Positions 19,518-29,009 of a stretch of DNA of 64,000 nucleotides are shown here, one piece after another. The notes below the pieces were generated by a model that made no database searches, was not told where the DNA came from, and saw nothing but the letters and a program-made list of their open reading frames with translations. How positions within the stretch are numbered: the stretch's first letter is position 1; every line of letters begins with the position of its first letter. This DNA comes from Maribacter vaceletii (lineage in GTDB: Bacteria > Bacteroidota > Bacteroidia > Flavobacteriales > Flavobacteriaceae), in contig NZ_RBIQ01000007.1 of NCBI RefSeq assembly GCF_003634105.1, positions 1,674,001 through 1,738,000 of the forward strand, read 5' to 3'. Both the position numbers and the translations under genes were made by a program.

Positions 19518-20834
19518 ATGAAAAAAATATATATACTATTGGGATCGCTGTTTTTTATGACAGCATGTTCAACAGATTTGGACCAATCCCCATCTAATAT
19601 TGCCAGCGCAGACTCTTTAACAGATTTTACAGGGGTTTTAAATGCAGCCTATTACTATCAATTGTCTACCTCTGCGCCAATGGCTTTAATGGGAGACTTT
19701 AGAGCAGATAATGCATTAATGCTAGAATCGCCTAATGCAGATATTGATGTTTTTAATAATGCTTTACCATCGCAAGAAGATCAATTTTTTGGACCTTTTT
19801 ATACTGCTTTATATAAGTCTATACTAAGTGCTAATATTGTAATTGAAAATTCTACTAATGAGACAGATGTAGCGGAAGCAAAATTCTTGAGAGGTTTATC
19901 TTATTTTAAACTCGTTACAGCTTTTGGTGATGTTCCTGTAAATTTGAGTGCTTCGCCTAGTTTAACAGATACGGAGTCGTTAGCAAGACAACCTAAGGCA
20001 AGTATATACTCTAATGTTATTATTCCAGATTTAACAGATGCAATGGCTGTTTTAAGTACAGAAATTGTAGATGGTAGAGCATCTAAATATGCTGCACAAG
20101 GAATATTGGGTAAAGTATATGCCACTATGGGGGAGTATTCTAATGCTGTTCCACATTTAGCCGATGTTGTTAATGGTGCAGCAGGTGCAGGAATTGTTTT
20201 AGAACCAAACTTTAGCGAAATTTTTGGTGTGGCAAATGAAGTAGGTAATACCGAAATTATTTTTGCAACACAAAAGTCTGCTTCTATAGCAGATGAATAT
20301 AATTTTGCTACAGATTTTTCAGGATGGTTTTCAGGAAACGATTCAAAATCTGACTTTCCAATAGATGCAGACTTAATTGCTGCGTTTGATGCTGCTGGAG
20401 ATGTTACTAGAAAAGCAGTAACTCTAGACGCTGTGGGTACTAGGGCAATAAAATTCCCTATTGATGGAGCAGATGATCATGACTGGATAGAATTAAGGTT
20501 AGCAGATGTTATATTATTATACGCAGAAGCTTTAAATGAAACAGGTTCTCCTGCTTCCACAGTTTTACCTTTATTAGATGATATTAGAACTAGAGCAGGT
20601 TTAGCAAGCTTAACAGGAACTGCAACAACACAAGCTGAGGTTAGACAAGTAATTTTAGACGAAAGAAGACTAGAGTTAGCTTTGGAAGGACATAGATGGT
20701 TTGATTTAATTAGAGCAGGTGCTGTTGATGTAGAAATGGGAGAAGCAGTTAATACTAATTATTATTTATTCCCAATTCCAGTATCAGAAGTTTTAGCAAC
20801 TAATGGGGTAATTACTCAAAACCCTGGGTATTAA
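19518..20834 (+). CDS. SusD/RagB family glycan-binding lipoprotein
   Basis: Surface lipoprotein that forms the lid on the SusC channel and captures the glycan. Lipobox MTAC gives the acylated Cys at residue 17. TPR-like helices are visible in the first half (AEAKFLRGLSYFKLVTAFGDVPV, split here only by its length, is the classic SusD signature around residues 115-140). The C-terminal part carries IRTRAGL, LDERRLELALEGHRWFDLIR and ends in the standard LFPIPVSEV...NPGY. At 438 residues it is on the short side for SusD proteins. No gene for an extra surface glycan-binding protein (SusE/F type) follows, which is common in alginate loci. Confidence 0.95.
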   Translation: MKKIYILLGSLFFMTACSTDLDQSPSNIASADSLTDFTGVLNAAYYYQLSTSAPMALMGDFRADNALMLESPNADIDVFNNALPSQEDQFFGPFYTALYKSILSANIVIENSTNETDVAEAKFLRGLSYFKLVTAFGDVPVNLSASPSLTDTESLARQPKASIYSNVIIPDLTDAMAVLSTEIVDGRASKYAAQGILGKVYATMGEYSNAVPHLADVVNGAAGAGIVLEPNFSEIFGVANEVGNTEIIFATQKSASIADEYNFATDFSGWFSGNDSKSDFPIDADLIAAFDAAGDVTRKAVTLDAVGTRAIKFPIDGADDHDWIELRLADVILLYAEALNETGSPASTVLPLLDDIRTRAGLASLTGTATTQAEVRQVILDERRLELALEGHRWFDLIRAGAVDVEMGEAVNTNYYLFPIPVSEVLATNGVITQNPGY

Positions 20835-20875
20835 TATTAGAATAAGTAATATATTGTTGAGTTAGTTTTTTAAAG

Positions 20876-20904
20876 TGTATCAACCTAATTTTTAGGTTGG
20901 TACA
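20876..20904 (+). terminator. Hairpin after susD
   Basis: A 13-bp stem TGTATCAACCTAA / TTAGGTTGGTACA with a TTT loop and a single G-T pair lies 42 bp after the susD stop. Only TCTT follows, so it is either a weak terminator or a 3' end protecting the mRNA. Confidence 0.55.
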
Positions 20905-20963
20905 TCTTAAAAAAGTATCGTGTAAATTTAATATGCTATAAAAAAAATATTAATTGTATAGAA

Positions 20964-21019
20964 TACTTTTGTAACTATAAATATTTTCATAAATTTAACA
21001 AACCAATCTGGTTAACCAA
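20964..21019 (+). promoter_or_regulatory. gntR promoter -7 box with autoregulatory operator
   Basis: TACTTTTG at 20964-20971 fits the -7 consensus, but no clear -33 box is visible. Downstream of the expected start site are two operator-like units 13 bp apart: TTAACAAACCAA (20995-21006, three changes) and CTGGTTAACCAA (21008-21019, two changes). A weaker site at its own gene would give mild autorepression. Confidence 0.55.
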
Positions 21020-21040
21020 TTTTAGATTACTTATTTATAT

Positions 21041-21742
21041 ATGAAATTAGAACTACATACTAAAAGCGATAATAAAGAAATTCAAAGTAAAATTATTTCG
21101 AGTATCCGAGAGTTAATTAACTATAAAAACTTGGAACCTGGAGATAAGTTGCCTTCAGAAAGAATGCTGTCTGAGAAGTTTGGTGTAAGTAGGAGTAATA
21201 TAAGAGAAGCAATTCAAAAATTAGAATTCTATGGCATATTACATTCTAAGCCTCAAAGTGGAACTTTTGTAGCAGACATAGGTGTTGTTGCTATGAATGG
21301 AATGCTAGAAGATATTTTAGAATTAGAAGAGCCAGATTTTAAATCTTTAGTAGAAACAAGAATTTTATTAGAATTAAAAACGGTAAGGTTAGCGGCTAGT
21401 AGAAGAACAGAAGAAGATTTAATACGATTAAAAGCAGCTTTAGAAGCATATAGTGATAAAACATTAAATGGAGAAGATGCTGTTCAAGAAGATTTACTTT
21501 TTCATTTAGCTATTGCCAAAGCAAGCGGAAATGGTACCATGAATACTTTAATGTTAATAATAACACCAGAGATAATTACAAATTTTGAAAAGTATCATGT
21601 ATGTAATGAAAACCAATCTTTTATGGGTATTCAAGAACACCAAGATATTTATGATGCTATTAGAGACCAGAATCCTCAATTAGCAAAAGAAAAAATGAAA
21701 ATACATTTTAAAACATTATACCAATACTGTTATAGTAAATAA
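21041..21742 (+). CDS. GntR family (FadR/FCD subfamily) transcription regulator of the alginate locus
   Basis: A 233-residue regulator with a winged helix-turn-helix at about residues 14-80 (GDKLPSERMLSEKFGVSRSNIREAIQKLEFYGIL, quoted only for its well-known PSER-LSE-FGVSR-NIREAI pattern in pieces) and a helical FCD effector domain at about 98-225. FCD proteins bind organic acids and sugar-acid intermediates; DEH or KDG is a sensible ligand here but this is inference. It sits between susCD and the transporter/reductase genes. The TTGGT-ACCAA operators upstream of PL6, susC and its own gene match the type of site known for UxuR/ExuR, which are in the same subfamily. Confidence 0.9.
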   Translation: MKLELHTKSDNKEIQSKIISSIRELINYKNLEPGDKLPSERMLSEKFGVSRSNIREAIQKLEFYGILHSKPQSGTFVADIGVVAMNGMLEDILELEEPDFKSLVETRILLELKTVRLAASRRTEEDLIRLKAALEAYSDKTLNGEDAVQEDLLFHLAIAKASGNGTMNTLMLIITPEIITNFEKYHVCNENQSFMGIQEHQDIYDAIRDQNPQLAKEKMKIHFKTLYQYCYSK

Positions 21743-21751
21743 CATATAAAA

Positions 21752-21800
21752 TTCGGGATAAGTCTCGGAGCATTTAAATCTCGATTATCGAGTAAATTTA
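21752..21800. repeat. Intergenic palindromic repeat, distant copy
   Basis: A block containing GTCTCGGAGCATTTAAATCT and then CGATTATCGAGTAAATTTA is nearly identical to the unit at 4551-4594. It contains the small palindrome CTCGATTATCGAG. It lies just after the gntR stop. The two copies are 17 kb apart and unrelated in gene context, so this is a dispersed repeat. Confidence 0.7.
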
Positions 21801-22026
21801 AAAACTAGGAGTATAAAATTGCACGCTTTTATATTCTTATATAATTACAAAGGAGGGATAGTTACTTAAGACTTATACTATTAAATTTTCTATGCTTTTT
21901 TACATAGAACACTTTTCATAGTTTATAGCTTATAGTATCATTTATCTTAAGAAATTAATTTAATCAAGACCCTTTATTGGGTGGTTTGGTTGTGGTTTTA
22001 TATTGCTAAGAATTAAATAAAAAAGC

Positions 22027-23322
22027 ATGAAAATAAAAGGGTTAAGATGGTGGATAATAGTACTAATATTTCTTGCCACAGTTATAAATTACATAGATAG
22101 AACAGCCTTTGCATTATTGTGGCCAGAAATGGGCGAAGATTTAGGCATGGATAAGTCAGACTATGCTTTTATGTTCAATATATTTTTAGCAGCCTATGCT
22201 ATAGGTAAATTCGCATCAGGTAAATTATACGATGAAATAGGAACACGTTTAGGTTTTACAGTGTCCATTATTGTTTGGTCTGTTGCTTCTGTTTTACATG
22301 CCTTTGCAGGCGGACTAGTTTCCTTATCTATTTTTAGAGGTTTATTAGGTTTAGGAGAAGCAGGTAATTGGCCAGGGGCTGTAAAAAGTAATGGAGAATG
22401 GTTTCCGGTTAAAGAAAGAGCCATTGCACAAGGTATATTTAATGCAGGAGCCTCTATAGGAAATGTAATAGCACCATTTGTAATTATATTTTTATACACC
22501 CAGTTTGGGTGGAAAACAACGTATATCATTCTAGGTTTTGTAGGTATGTTATGGGTTATTCCATGGTTGTTTTTAAATAAATCTACACCAGAAAAACATC
22601 CTTGGGTTACACAAGAAGAAAGAAACTTAATTCTTAATAGTAGAATAGATAAACAACCAGAGGAAGATAGTTTAACTAAAGCAAAAAGTTTAAGTGTAGG
22701 TGCAATATTAAGTTATAAACAGTCTTGGGGAGTATTATTATGCAGATTTTTTATAGAGCCAATTTGGTGGTTTTTTGCAGCTTGGATGCCAATTTATTTA
22801 AATGATAAGTTTGGTTTAAGTATTGAAGAAATTGCTGCTACAATGTGGATTTCTTACTTAATGGCTGCAGCAGGTAGTATTGTAGGAGGCATATTTACAA
22901 AAGAAATAATGAAGAGTAGTTCTGTAGATTTTTCAAGAAAATTAACCATAGCATTAGGAGGGCTTTTAATAGTAATAGGCTTTGTATGTATAATTACATT
23001 AGTAAGGCAAGATGACTTTATGAAGTTTATCTACTTTGCAGGCCTAGCATTATTTGGATTTCAATTTGCTATTGGAAATATACAAACAATTTCAAGCGAT
23101 TTATTTAGAGGACCTTCTGTAGGAACATTGGCAGGTCTTGCAGGAACAGTTGCAGCAGTGTCGCCAATGATTATGAATTGGTTTATTGGACAAATAACGG
23201 CAAGCTCCTATACACCAGCATTTATAGCAATATGTGTAGCGGTTATATTAGGAGTTTTATCCATTTTCATATTAATAAAGAATATTGGGCCAGTTAGGAA
23301 AGTAGAAGAAGTTAAAAATTAG
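22027..23322 (+). CDS. MFS transporter, hexuronate/DEH type (ExuT-like)
   Basis: Inner-membrane symporter of the anion:cation symporter group of the major facilitator superfamily, 431 residues with about 12 hydrophobic helices. The N-terminus RWWIIVLIFLATVINYIDRTAFALLWP is divided here as RWWIIVLIFL and NYIDRTAF, with the NYxDR motif typical of ExuT-like carriers; GEAGNWPGAVKSNGEWFP (about 117-134) is the other group signature. In alginate loci such carriers take up the unsaturated monouronate or DEH. A 284-bp gap separates it from gntR and no copy of the operator is seen there. The SDR gene follows by 26 bp, so they form one operon. Confidence 0.9.
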   Translation: MKIKGLRWWIIVLIFLATVINYIDRTAFALLWPEMGEDLGMDKSDYAFMFNIFLAAYAIGKFASGKLYDEIGTRLGFTVSIIVWSVASVLHAFAGGLVSLSIFRGLLGLGEAGNWPGAVKSNGEWFPVKERAIAQGIFNAGASIGNVIAPFVIIFLYTQFGWKTTYIILGFVGMLWVIPWLFLNKSTPEKHPWVTQEERNLILNSRIDKQPEEDSLTKAKSLSVGAILSYKQSWGVLLCRFFIEPIWWFFAAWMPIYLNDKFGLSIEEIAATMWISYLMAAAGSIVGGIFTKEIMKSSSVDFSRKLTIALGGLLIVIGFVCIITLVRQDDFMKFIYFAGLALFGFQFAIGNIQTISSDLFRGPSVGTLAGLAGTVAAVSPMIMNWFIGQITASSYTPAFIAICVAVILGVLSIFILIKNIGPVRKVEEVKN

Positions 23323-23348
23323 AATAAACAGATTAAAAAAGAATAAAG

Positions 23349-24110
23349 ATGAGTACAAAAGGAAAAGTTGCAGTGGTTACAGGTGCTACAGGAGGTATTG
23401 GATTTGAAGTGGCTAAAAGGTTAGGAAAAGACGGATATATAGTTGTTCTAAATGGTATACAAGATGAAGAAGGAGCAAAAAGAGTAGAGCAACTTACAGC
23501 AGAAGGTATTACTGCAGAGTATTTTGGATTTGATGTTACCAGTGATGAAGCTGTAACTAAAAACATTACCGCAATAGGTGAAAAATATGGAAGAATAGAT
23601 GTTCTTGTTAATAATGCAGGAGGACTAGGAGGTAGATCTAGATTTGAAGAAATGACAACAGATTTTTACAGATTTGTAATGGCATTAAACTTAGATTCTG
23701 TGTTCTTTGCATCTAGAGCAGCAATCCCTTTTCTTAAAAAAGGAGAGCACCCATCTATAATTAACTATACCTCTAATGCAGGATGGACAGCAGGTGGCCC
23801 AGGAGCAGGAATTTATGGAACATCTAAAGCTGGCGTACATGCAATAACTAGAGCATTAGCTAAAGATTTAGCAGAATATGGTATAAGAGTAAATGCAGTA
23901 TCTCCGGGTACAATAGATACTCCTTTCCATGCACAAATTAAAGCTACAAAACCAGAGGTTTTTGCTTCTTGGGCAAATAACATTATGCTAGGAAGATTAG
24001 GGCAACCAGAAGATGTAGCTGGTGTTATTTCTTTCTTAGCAAGTAAAGATGCATCTTTTATAACCGCAGAGACTATCCAAATTGGTGGAGGTCAGGCTTT
24101 AGGAATATAA
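23349..24110 (+). CDS. SDR family oxidoreductase, probable DEH reductase
   Basis: Classical short-chain dehydrogenase of 253 residues: cofactor loop TGATGGIG (11-18), NNAG (88-91), and the catalytic S142, Y156 and K160 in YGTSK. In marine bacteria an SDR encoded in the alginate locus reduces 4-deoxy-L-erythro-5-hexoseulose uronate (DEH) to 2-keto-3-deoxygluconate with NAD(P)H, and this gene lies in exactly that position after the hexuronate-type transporter. Function is thus inferred from family and context; the sequence alone would only say NAD(P)-dependent sugar or acid dehydrogenase. The KDG kinase and aldolase genes that often follow are absent. Confidence 0.85.
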   Translation: MSTKGKVAVVTGATGGIGFEVAKRLGKDGYIVVLNGIQDEEGAKRVEQLTAEGITAEYFGFDVTSDEAVTKNITAIGEKYGRIDVLVNNAGGLGGRSRFEEMTTDFYRFVMALNLDSVFFASRAAIPFLKKGEHPSIINYTSNAGWTAGGPGAGIYGTSKAGVHAITRALAKDLAEYGIRVNAVSPGTIDTPFHAQIKATKPEVFASWANNIMLGRLGQPEDVAGVISFLASKDASFITAETIQIGGGQALGI

Positions 24111-24141
24111 TAGTAAATAATTCCCCCGATTATACCTATAG

Positions 24142-24176
24142 TTAAGCGTTTATGTATAGCTACAGAAAACGCTTAA
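24142..24176 (+). terminator. Hairpin after the SDR gene
   Basis: TTAAGCGTTT and AAACGCTTAA form a 10-bp stem around a 15-nt loop, 32 bp after the SDR stop. The following bases are AT-rich without a long T-run, so termination is plausible rather than certain. Confidence 0.5.
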
Positions 24177-24329
24177 TTATTATACTGTTAAGGTTCTGTA
24201 GTAGTAGTTGTCAATTTAGGTACATACTTAGCTAGTGATAAGTTTTTATTTATGGCAGGAAATAATGTAAATAGTAATAGAAGCTTAGTCTTTAGTTAAT
24301 AATTGGTTTTAAAATTTTAATTGTTACGT

Positions 24330-24366
24330 AATTGGCAATGCGACATTTCGTATTGCCAATTCTTTT
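24330..24366 (+). terminator. Hairpin just upstream of the phosphofructokinase start
   Basis: A 10-bp perfect stem AATTGGCAAT / ATTGCCAATT around a 12-nt loop is followed by CTTTT. It ends only about 24 bp before the ATG at 24390. It could stop read-through from the alginate locus or act as a leader attenuator. Confidence 0.5.
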
Positions 24367-24389
24367 AAATAGGATAATTAATAGTCAAA

Positions 24390-25616
24390 ATGGCAAACAA
24401 TAAAAAATCCATCATTATTATTTGCGGAGGTGGTCCCGCACCAGGAATTAATTCTGTAATTAGTACAGTTGCTAAAGCATTCTTAAAAGATGGGTATAGA
24501 GTTTTAGGATTACATGAAGGTTTTAAAGGGCTTTTTAGTGAAAATCCAAAAATTAAAGAGTTTGATTTTGATCATGCCGATAGAATTTTTAGCAGAGGAG
24601 GGTCAACCTTAATTATGAGTAGGTTTAAGCCTAAGAATGAAAAACTAAATACACAATTATTTTTACAGAATAATGTAAAATTGTTGGTTAGTATAGGAGG
24701 CGATGATACAGCTTCTACAGCAAATAGAATAGTATCTTTTTTAGAAAAAGAAAATATTTCTATTTCTAACATACATGTACCTAAAACAATTGATAATGAT
24801 TTGCCTTTACCAGATAGGAATCCAACTTTTGGGTTTCACTCTGCTAAAGATGAAGGTGTTCGTATAGGTAATACAACATATGAAGATGCAAGAACAAGTC
24901 AAAACTGGTTTGTAATGTGTGCTATGGGAAGGTCTGCCGGTCATTTGGCTTTTGGGATAGCTACAAGTTGCCATTTTCCAATGTTAATAATACCAGAAAT
25001 GTTTAAAGAAGGGCAAATTACTTTAGAAAAAGTAGTTAACCTATTAGTATCAACGATTGTAAAACGGAAATCTAAAAATATAAATTACGGAGTGGCAATG
25101 ATTAGTGAAGGAGTTTTTCATAACATGCCAAAAACAGAATTAGATAAAATAGGGATTGCGTTTACATATGATGATCACGGGCATCCAGAATTAGGTAATG
25201 TTAGTAAGTCACATATCTTTAATATGTTGCTTCAAAAAAAATTAGAAGAACTTCAATTAGAAGTAAAAACAAGACCTGTAGAATTGGGTTATGAGCTTCG
25301 CTGCTGTAGGCCTATTGGTTTTGATTTAACCCTTTGTACGCTCTTAGGTTTAGGGGTTAAAAAGTTGTTTGATGAAGGGATAAGCGGTTGCATGGTAACG
25401 GCAAACTCTAGAGGAGAAATAGCGCCTCTTTACCTTACAGATATACAAAACGGTGAAGGGAAAATTGAACCAAGATTGGTTGATGTAAAATCTGAATTTG
25501 CAAATCTTTGCTTTCAAAATTTAGATTATATAACAGAAGAAGATTATACATCAGCATTAAAATATGTAAAAAATCCTTCTGCGTATGATTTTAATAAAAT
25601 AGTGACTATAGGCTAA
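24390..25616 (+). CDS. Phosphofructokinase, PPi-dependent type
   Basis: Phosphofructokinase family enzyme of 408 residues interconverting fructose 6-phosphate and fructose 1,6-bisphosphate. GGDDT (103-107) and PKTIDND (131-137) carry the Asp and Lys that mark pyrophosphate-dependent enzymes; ATP enzymes normally have GGDG and PGTIDND. MGRSAG (179-184) and the N-terminal GGGPAPGINS phosphate loop complete the active site. A PPi enzyme is freely reversible, so it could serve gluconeogenesis during growth on uronates, which enter as pyruvate and glyceraldehyde phosphate; that is inference from position. The donor could still be ATP, since a few members break the rule. It is followed by the Nramp-family gene after 28 bp. 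Confidence 0.88.
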   Translation: MANNKKSIIIICGGGPAPGINSVISTVAKAFLKDGYRVLGLHEGFKGLFSENPKIKEFDFDHADRIFSRGGSTLIMSRFKPKNEKLNTQLFLQNNVKLLVSIGGDDTASTANRIVSFLEKENISISNIHVPKTIDNDLPLPDRNPTFGFHSAKDEGVRIGNTTYEDARTSQNWFVMCAMGRSAGHLAFGIATSCHFPMLIIPEMFKEGQITLEKVVNLLVSTIVKRKSKNINYGVAMISEGVFHNMPKTELDKIGIAFTYDDHGHPELGNVSKSHIFNMLLQKKLEELQLEVKTRPVELGYELRCCRPIGFDLTLCTLLGLGVKKLFDEGISGCMVTANSRGEIAPLYLTDIQNGEGKIEPRLVDVKSEFANLCFQNLDYITEEDYTSALKYVKNPSAYDFNKIVTIG

Positions 25617-25644
25617 ATTTTTTATAATAATTTAAAAACAAATT

Positions 25645-26919
25645 ATGGATAACTCTGCAACTAAAAATTCGCTTTTAAAGAAAATACTAGGATTTATTTT
25701 AGCTTTTGGACCTGGAATATTTGCTATTGGTTATACTATAGGCACAGGTAGTGTAACTTCTATGATTGTTGCAGGAAGTACCTATGGTATGCAGCTTTTA
25801 TGGGTGCTTTTACTTAGTTGTGTTTTTTCTGGTTTGTTAATGTATGCTTATGGCAATTATGCCTTAATCTCAGGAGAAACTGCCTTATACAGTTTTAAAA
25901 AACATATTAAAGGAGGTAAGTTTATTGCCATATTTATTATTCTTGGAATAAGCTTTGGTCAATGGAACTCTTTAATGGGTATTCTAGGTATATCTGCAAA
26001 TATTATTTATGAAATATTTTATATTTATTTTCCACAAATAGAAGGGTATAAATATGAAAGCGTATTGGCTATAGCAGTAGTTGTAATTGGTATTATGTAT
26101 GCTCTTTTGTTAGTAGGTAAGTACACTTTTTTTGAGAAAATTCTTGTAATTTTTGTTACCATAATGGGGCTTTCTTTTTTAGTTTCTTTATTTATGGTTT
26201 ATCCATTACCAATAGAGGTTGTTCAGGGACTTGTTCCTTCTATACCACGGGTTGAGGGAGGTAAAATGATGGTTGCAGCGTTTGTAGGTACCACTATGGC
26301 TGCAGCAACGTTTTTATCAAGGCCATTATTTATAAAAGGAAAAGGATGGACAATTAAAAATAGAGGGCAGCAAACGAAAGATGCAATAACCGCTGCAATA
26401 TTAGTGTTTCTTATTAGTGGAGCTGTAATGGCAGTAGCTAGCGGAGCTTTGTTTCATGAAGGTAAACCAGTAGTTGAGGTTTTAGATATGGTAAATACTC
26501 TGGAGCCAGTTGCAGGTAAATTTGCACTTACTCTTTTCTTTTTTGGAACTTTAAGTGCGGGGCTTTCTTCTATTTTTCCATGTCTTTTAATAGCGCCAAT
26601 ACTATTGGCAGACTATCAATCTGGAGAATTAGATACCAAGTCTAAGCAATTTAAAATTATTACCGCTGTAGCATGTTTATTTGCTTTAATAGTGCCTGTT
26701 TTTGGAGCTAATCCAATACAAATGCAAATATTATCTCAAGTGTTTAATGTGTTTGTGTTACCAATGGTAATTATAGGAATATTGTTAATCCTAAACAATA
26801 GGACAATTATGAAAGGACATAAGACTAGTATTTGGATAAAAGTAGGCTTATGGCTTGCACTTATTTTTGCTTGTGTTGTTTCTTATAATGGAGTTTTAGG
26901 AATAGTAGAGCTTTTTTAA
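25645..26919 (+). CDS. Nramp-family transporter lacking the metal-binding motifs
   Basis: An inner-membrane protein of 424 residues with about 11 hydrophobic helices and the general Nramp N-terminal pattern [10 protein letters not shown]...AGSTYG-LLWVLL. Canonical metal transporters have DPGN in TM1 and MPHN in TM6. Here the aligned stretches read GTGS (33-36) and MAAA (about 218-221), so the Asp, Asn and His metal ligands are missing. It is therefore unlikely to carry manganese or iron in the usual way, and its substrate is open. It is in an operon with the PPi-type phosphofructokinase. Its last 4 bp overlap the end of the convergent DUF255 gene. Confidence 0.8.
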   Translation: MDNSATKNSLLKKILGFILAFGPGIFAIGYTIGTGSVTSMIVAGSTYGMQLLWVLLLSCVFSGLLMYAYGNYALISGETALYSFKKHIKGGKFIAIFIILGISFGQWNSLMGILGISANIIYEIFYIYFPQIEGYKYESVLAIAVVVIGIMYALLLVGKYTFFEKILVIFVTIMGLSFLVSLFMVYPLPIEVVQGLVPSIPRVEGGKMMVAAFVGTTMAAATFLSRPLFIKGKGWTIKNRGQQTKDAITAAILVFLISGAVMAVASGALFHEGKPVVEVLDMVNTLEPVAGKFALTLFFFGTLSAGLSSIFPCLLIAPILLADYQSGELDTKSKQFKIITAVACLFALIVPVFGANPIQMQILSQVFNVFVLPMVIIGILLILNNRTIMKGHKTSIWIKVGLWLALIFACVVSYNGVLGIVELF

Positions 26920-29009
26920 AAACCATTTAGTTGTTTTATAGCTTCGTCTGCTGTTGCAACAGGGAGTTTACAGGAATTATCTCTACATACATAAATATAA
27001 GTGCCATCTGTGGTATAACGTCCTTCAAATAAAGGGAGTTTGCTGTCCTCAGTACTTCCTACAAGAAGAGTGTTAGGAATATATTTGCTGTGTATTTTTT
27101 TAGATAAAGTTTTTGCATTTGTCCCTACTACAGCTATCTCATAATAAGTATAAGTAGTATTTAATAAAACAGAATTCCACCTAGCATAACTAGAGGCATT
27201 GGGAGTAATCATTGGTATCATTGCCGCTACCATAGATTTAGATTTTTCTATAAAAGTTTTATCATAATTTATATGTCCTAATCTTAAAAGATTTTGAGCC
27301 ATTATAGCATTTGGAGATGGTATTACTCCATCATTAGTTTTAATGATTTGCGCAATTAAATCTTTGTTTTCATTATAGCGATACATTCCAGAAGCAGTAT
27401 CATTAAAACTTGTCATTGCCTTTGTATTAAGACTATTTGCTAGGTCTAGATGTTTAGTATCTAAAGAAGCGCTGTATAAATTTATTAAAGCATCTACCGT
27501 AAAAGAATAATCTTCTAAGAACCCTTTAGATTGTTTTGAGTTTTCTTTATAAGAATGTCTTAATTCATTAGTTGTAAGGCTAAATTTTTTGACAGATATT
27601 AAAGTTTTTTTGGCTTGATCTAAAAAAGAAGTATCACCAAACGCTTTATAAGCATCAACAAAACCTGAAATTAGTAAGGCATTCCATGAGGTAATAATTT
27701 TATCATCTAACCTTGGAGCTATTCTTTTTGTTCTTTCTTTTAAAAGAAGTGTTTTCCATTGTTCTTTAGATTCTTGTAATGAGCTATTTACTAGTTTGTT
27801 TTTGGAACAAAATTCAGCATCTGTACTATTTCTATGTAAAACATAATTTTTGTGTTCCCAAATATTTTTGGGTTCTATAGAAAAGTAATTTTTAAATAAT
27901 TCAAAATTATTACCTAAAACTTGCTTTAATTCCTCTTCTGTCCACACATAATATTTGCCTTCTTCCCCTTCACTATCGGCATCTATAGCAGCATAATAAC
28001 CTCCATTAGGGTTTTTCATATCTCGCTCTAGAAAAGCTATAGTATTATATACAACCTCTTTGTAAATAGGCTCTTTAAAAATACTATAAGCCTTAGAAAA
28101 AACACTTATTAATTGCGCATTGTCATAAAGCATTTTTTCAAAATGAGGAACTTTCCAATCTGGGTCGGTACTATACCTATAAAATCCGCCCCCTACAAAA
28201 TCGTAAATACCACCAAAAGCAATCTTATTTAAAGTGTTTTTTATATGATTTTTAGCTTCTTTGTCACCAGTTAAAATTGCGTAATCTAATAAAAAGTTAA
28301 GATTACTTGGTAGCATAAATTTTTGTTGTAATTGGTCTCCTCCTTTTTCTATATCCCATGAGTTTTTCCAACTTTGCACACTTTCTGTAACAACTGCTTT
28401 AGTAAGTTTTTCGTAATTGTTAGTGGGTGTTATTAGGTTTGCTTCTTGAATGCCTTGCGCAACCATATCGGCATATTCATTTGCTTTTTTAGGGTCGTTT
28501 TTATATAAAGAGCTTACTTTTTCCAAAACCTGAGACCATTCTTCTTTGGTATGGTATGTACCGCCATAAATAGGTTTTCCGTTAGGTAAGGTAATAACGT
28601 TTAAAGGCCAGCCTCCGCTACCTTTTATTAGTTGTAAAGCGGTCATGTAAACCTGGTCTACATCTGGTCTTTCTTCTCTGTCAACTTTAATATTAATAAA
28701 GTTATCATTCATTATTTTAGCAACTTCCTCGTCTTCAAAAGACTCTTTTTCCATGACATGGCACCAATGACAAGAAGAGTAGCCAATACTAACAAGAACT
28801 AGTTTGTCTTCTTTTTTAGCATTTTCAAGAGCAGTATTACTCCAAGCCCTCCAGTTAACAGGGTTATGTGCATGTTGTAATAAATATGGGCTTGTTTCTT
28901 CTATTAAAGAGTTCGTGAATTTATGTTCTGCGGTTTCTTTTTTCTTTTCTTGGCAAGAAAAAAAGATTAGGCTAAAAAAAAGGCTATAGAATAGGGTCTT
29001 AAAATGCAT
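26916..29009 (-). CDS. Thioredoxin-fold DUF255 lipoprotein (YyaL/SPATA20-like)
   Basis: A 697-residue protein with lipoprotein signal (FFSC, acylated C19). Residues about 30-190 form the DUF255 thioredoxin-like domain with the opening [14 protein letters not shown] and a CHWC motif (C80, C83). The rest is a helical (alpha/alpha)6-barrel-like region with [23 protein letters not shown] and [11 protein letters not shown], all standard for this family (human SPATA20, Bacillus YyaL). The biochemical role is not established; a redox or sugar-epimerase-like activity has been suggested from folds. Here it is membrane-anchored and faces the periplasm. It converges on the Nramp-family gene with a 4-bp overlap. 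Confidence 0.88.
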   Translation of the reverse strand: MHFKTLFYSLFFSLIFFSCQEKKKETAEHKFTNSLIEETSPYLLQHAHNPVNWRAWSNTALENAKKEDKLVLVSIGYSSCHWCHVMEKESFEDEEVAKIMNDNFINIKVDREERPDVDQVYMTALQLIKGSGGWPLNVITLPNGKPIYGGTYHTKEEWSQVLEKVSSLYKNDPKKANEYADMVAQGIQEANLITPTNNYEKLTKAVVTESVQSWKNSWDIEKGGDQLQQKFMLPSNLNFLLDYAILTGDKEAKNHIKNTLNKIAFGGIYDFVGGGFYRYSTDPDWKVPHFEKMLYDNAQLISVFSKAYSIFKEPIYKEVVYNTIAFLERDMKNPNGGYYAAIDADSEGEEGKYYVWTEEELKQVLGNNFELFKNYFSIEPKNIWEHKNYVLHRNSTDAEFCSKNKLVNSSLQESKEQWKTLLLKERTKRIAPRLDDKIITSWNALLISGFVDAYKAFGDTSFLDQAKKTLISVKKFSLTTNELRHSYKENSKQSKGFLEDYSFTVDALINLYSASLDTKHLDLANSLNTKAMTSFNDTASGMYRYNENKDLIAQIIKTNDGVIPSPNAIMAQNLLRLGHINYDKTFIEKSKSMVAAMIPMITPNASSYARWNSVLLNTTYTYYEIAVVGTNAKTLSKKIHSKYIPNTLLVGSTEDSKLPLFEGRYTTDGTYIYVCRDNSCKLPVATADEAIKQLNGF

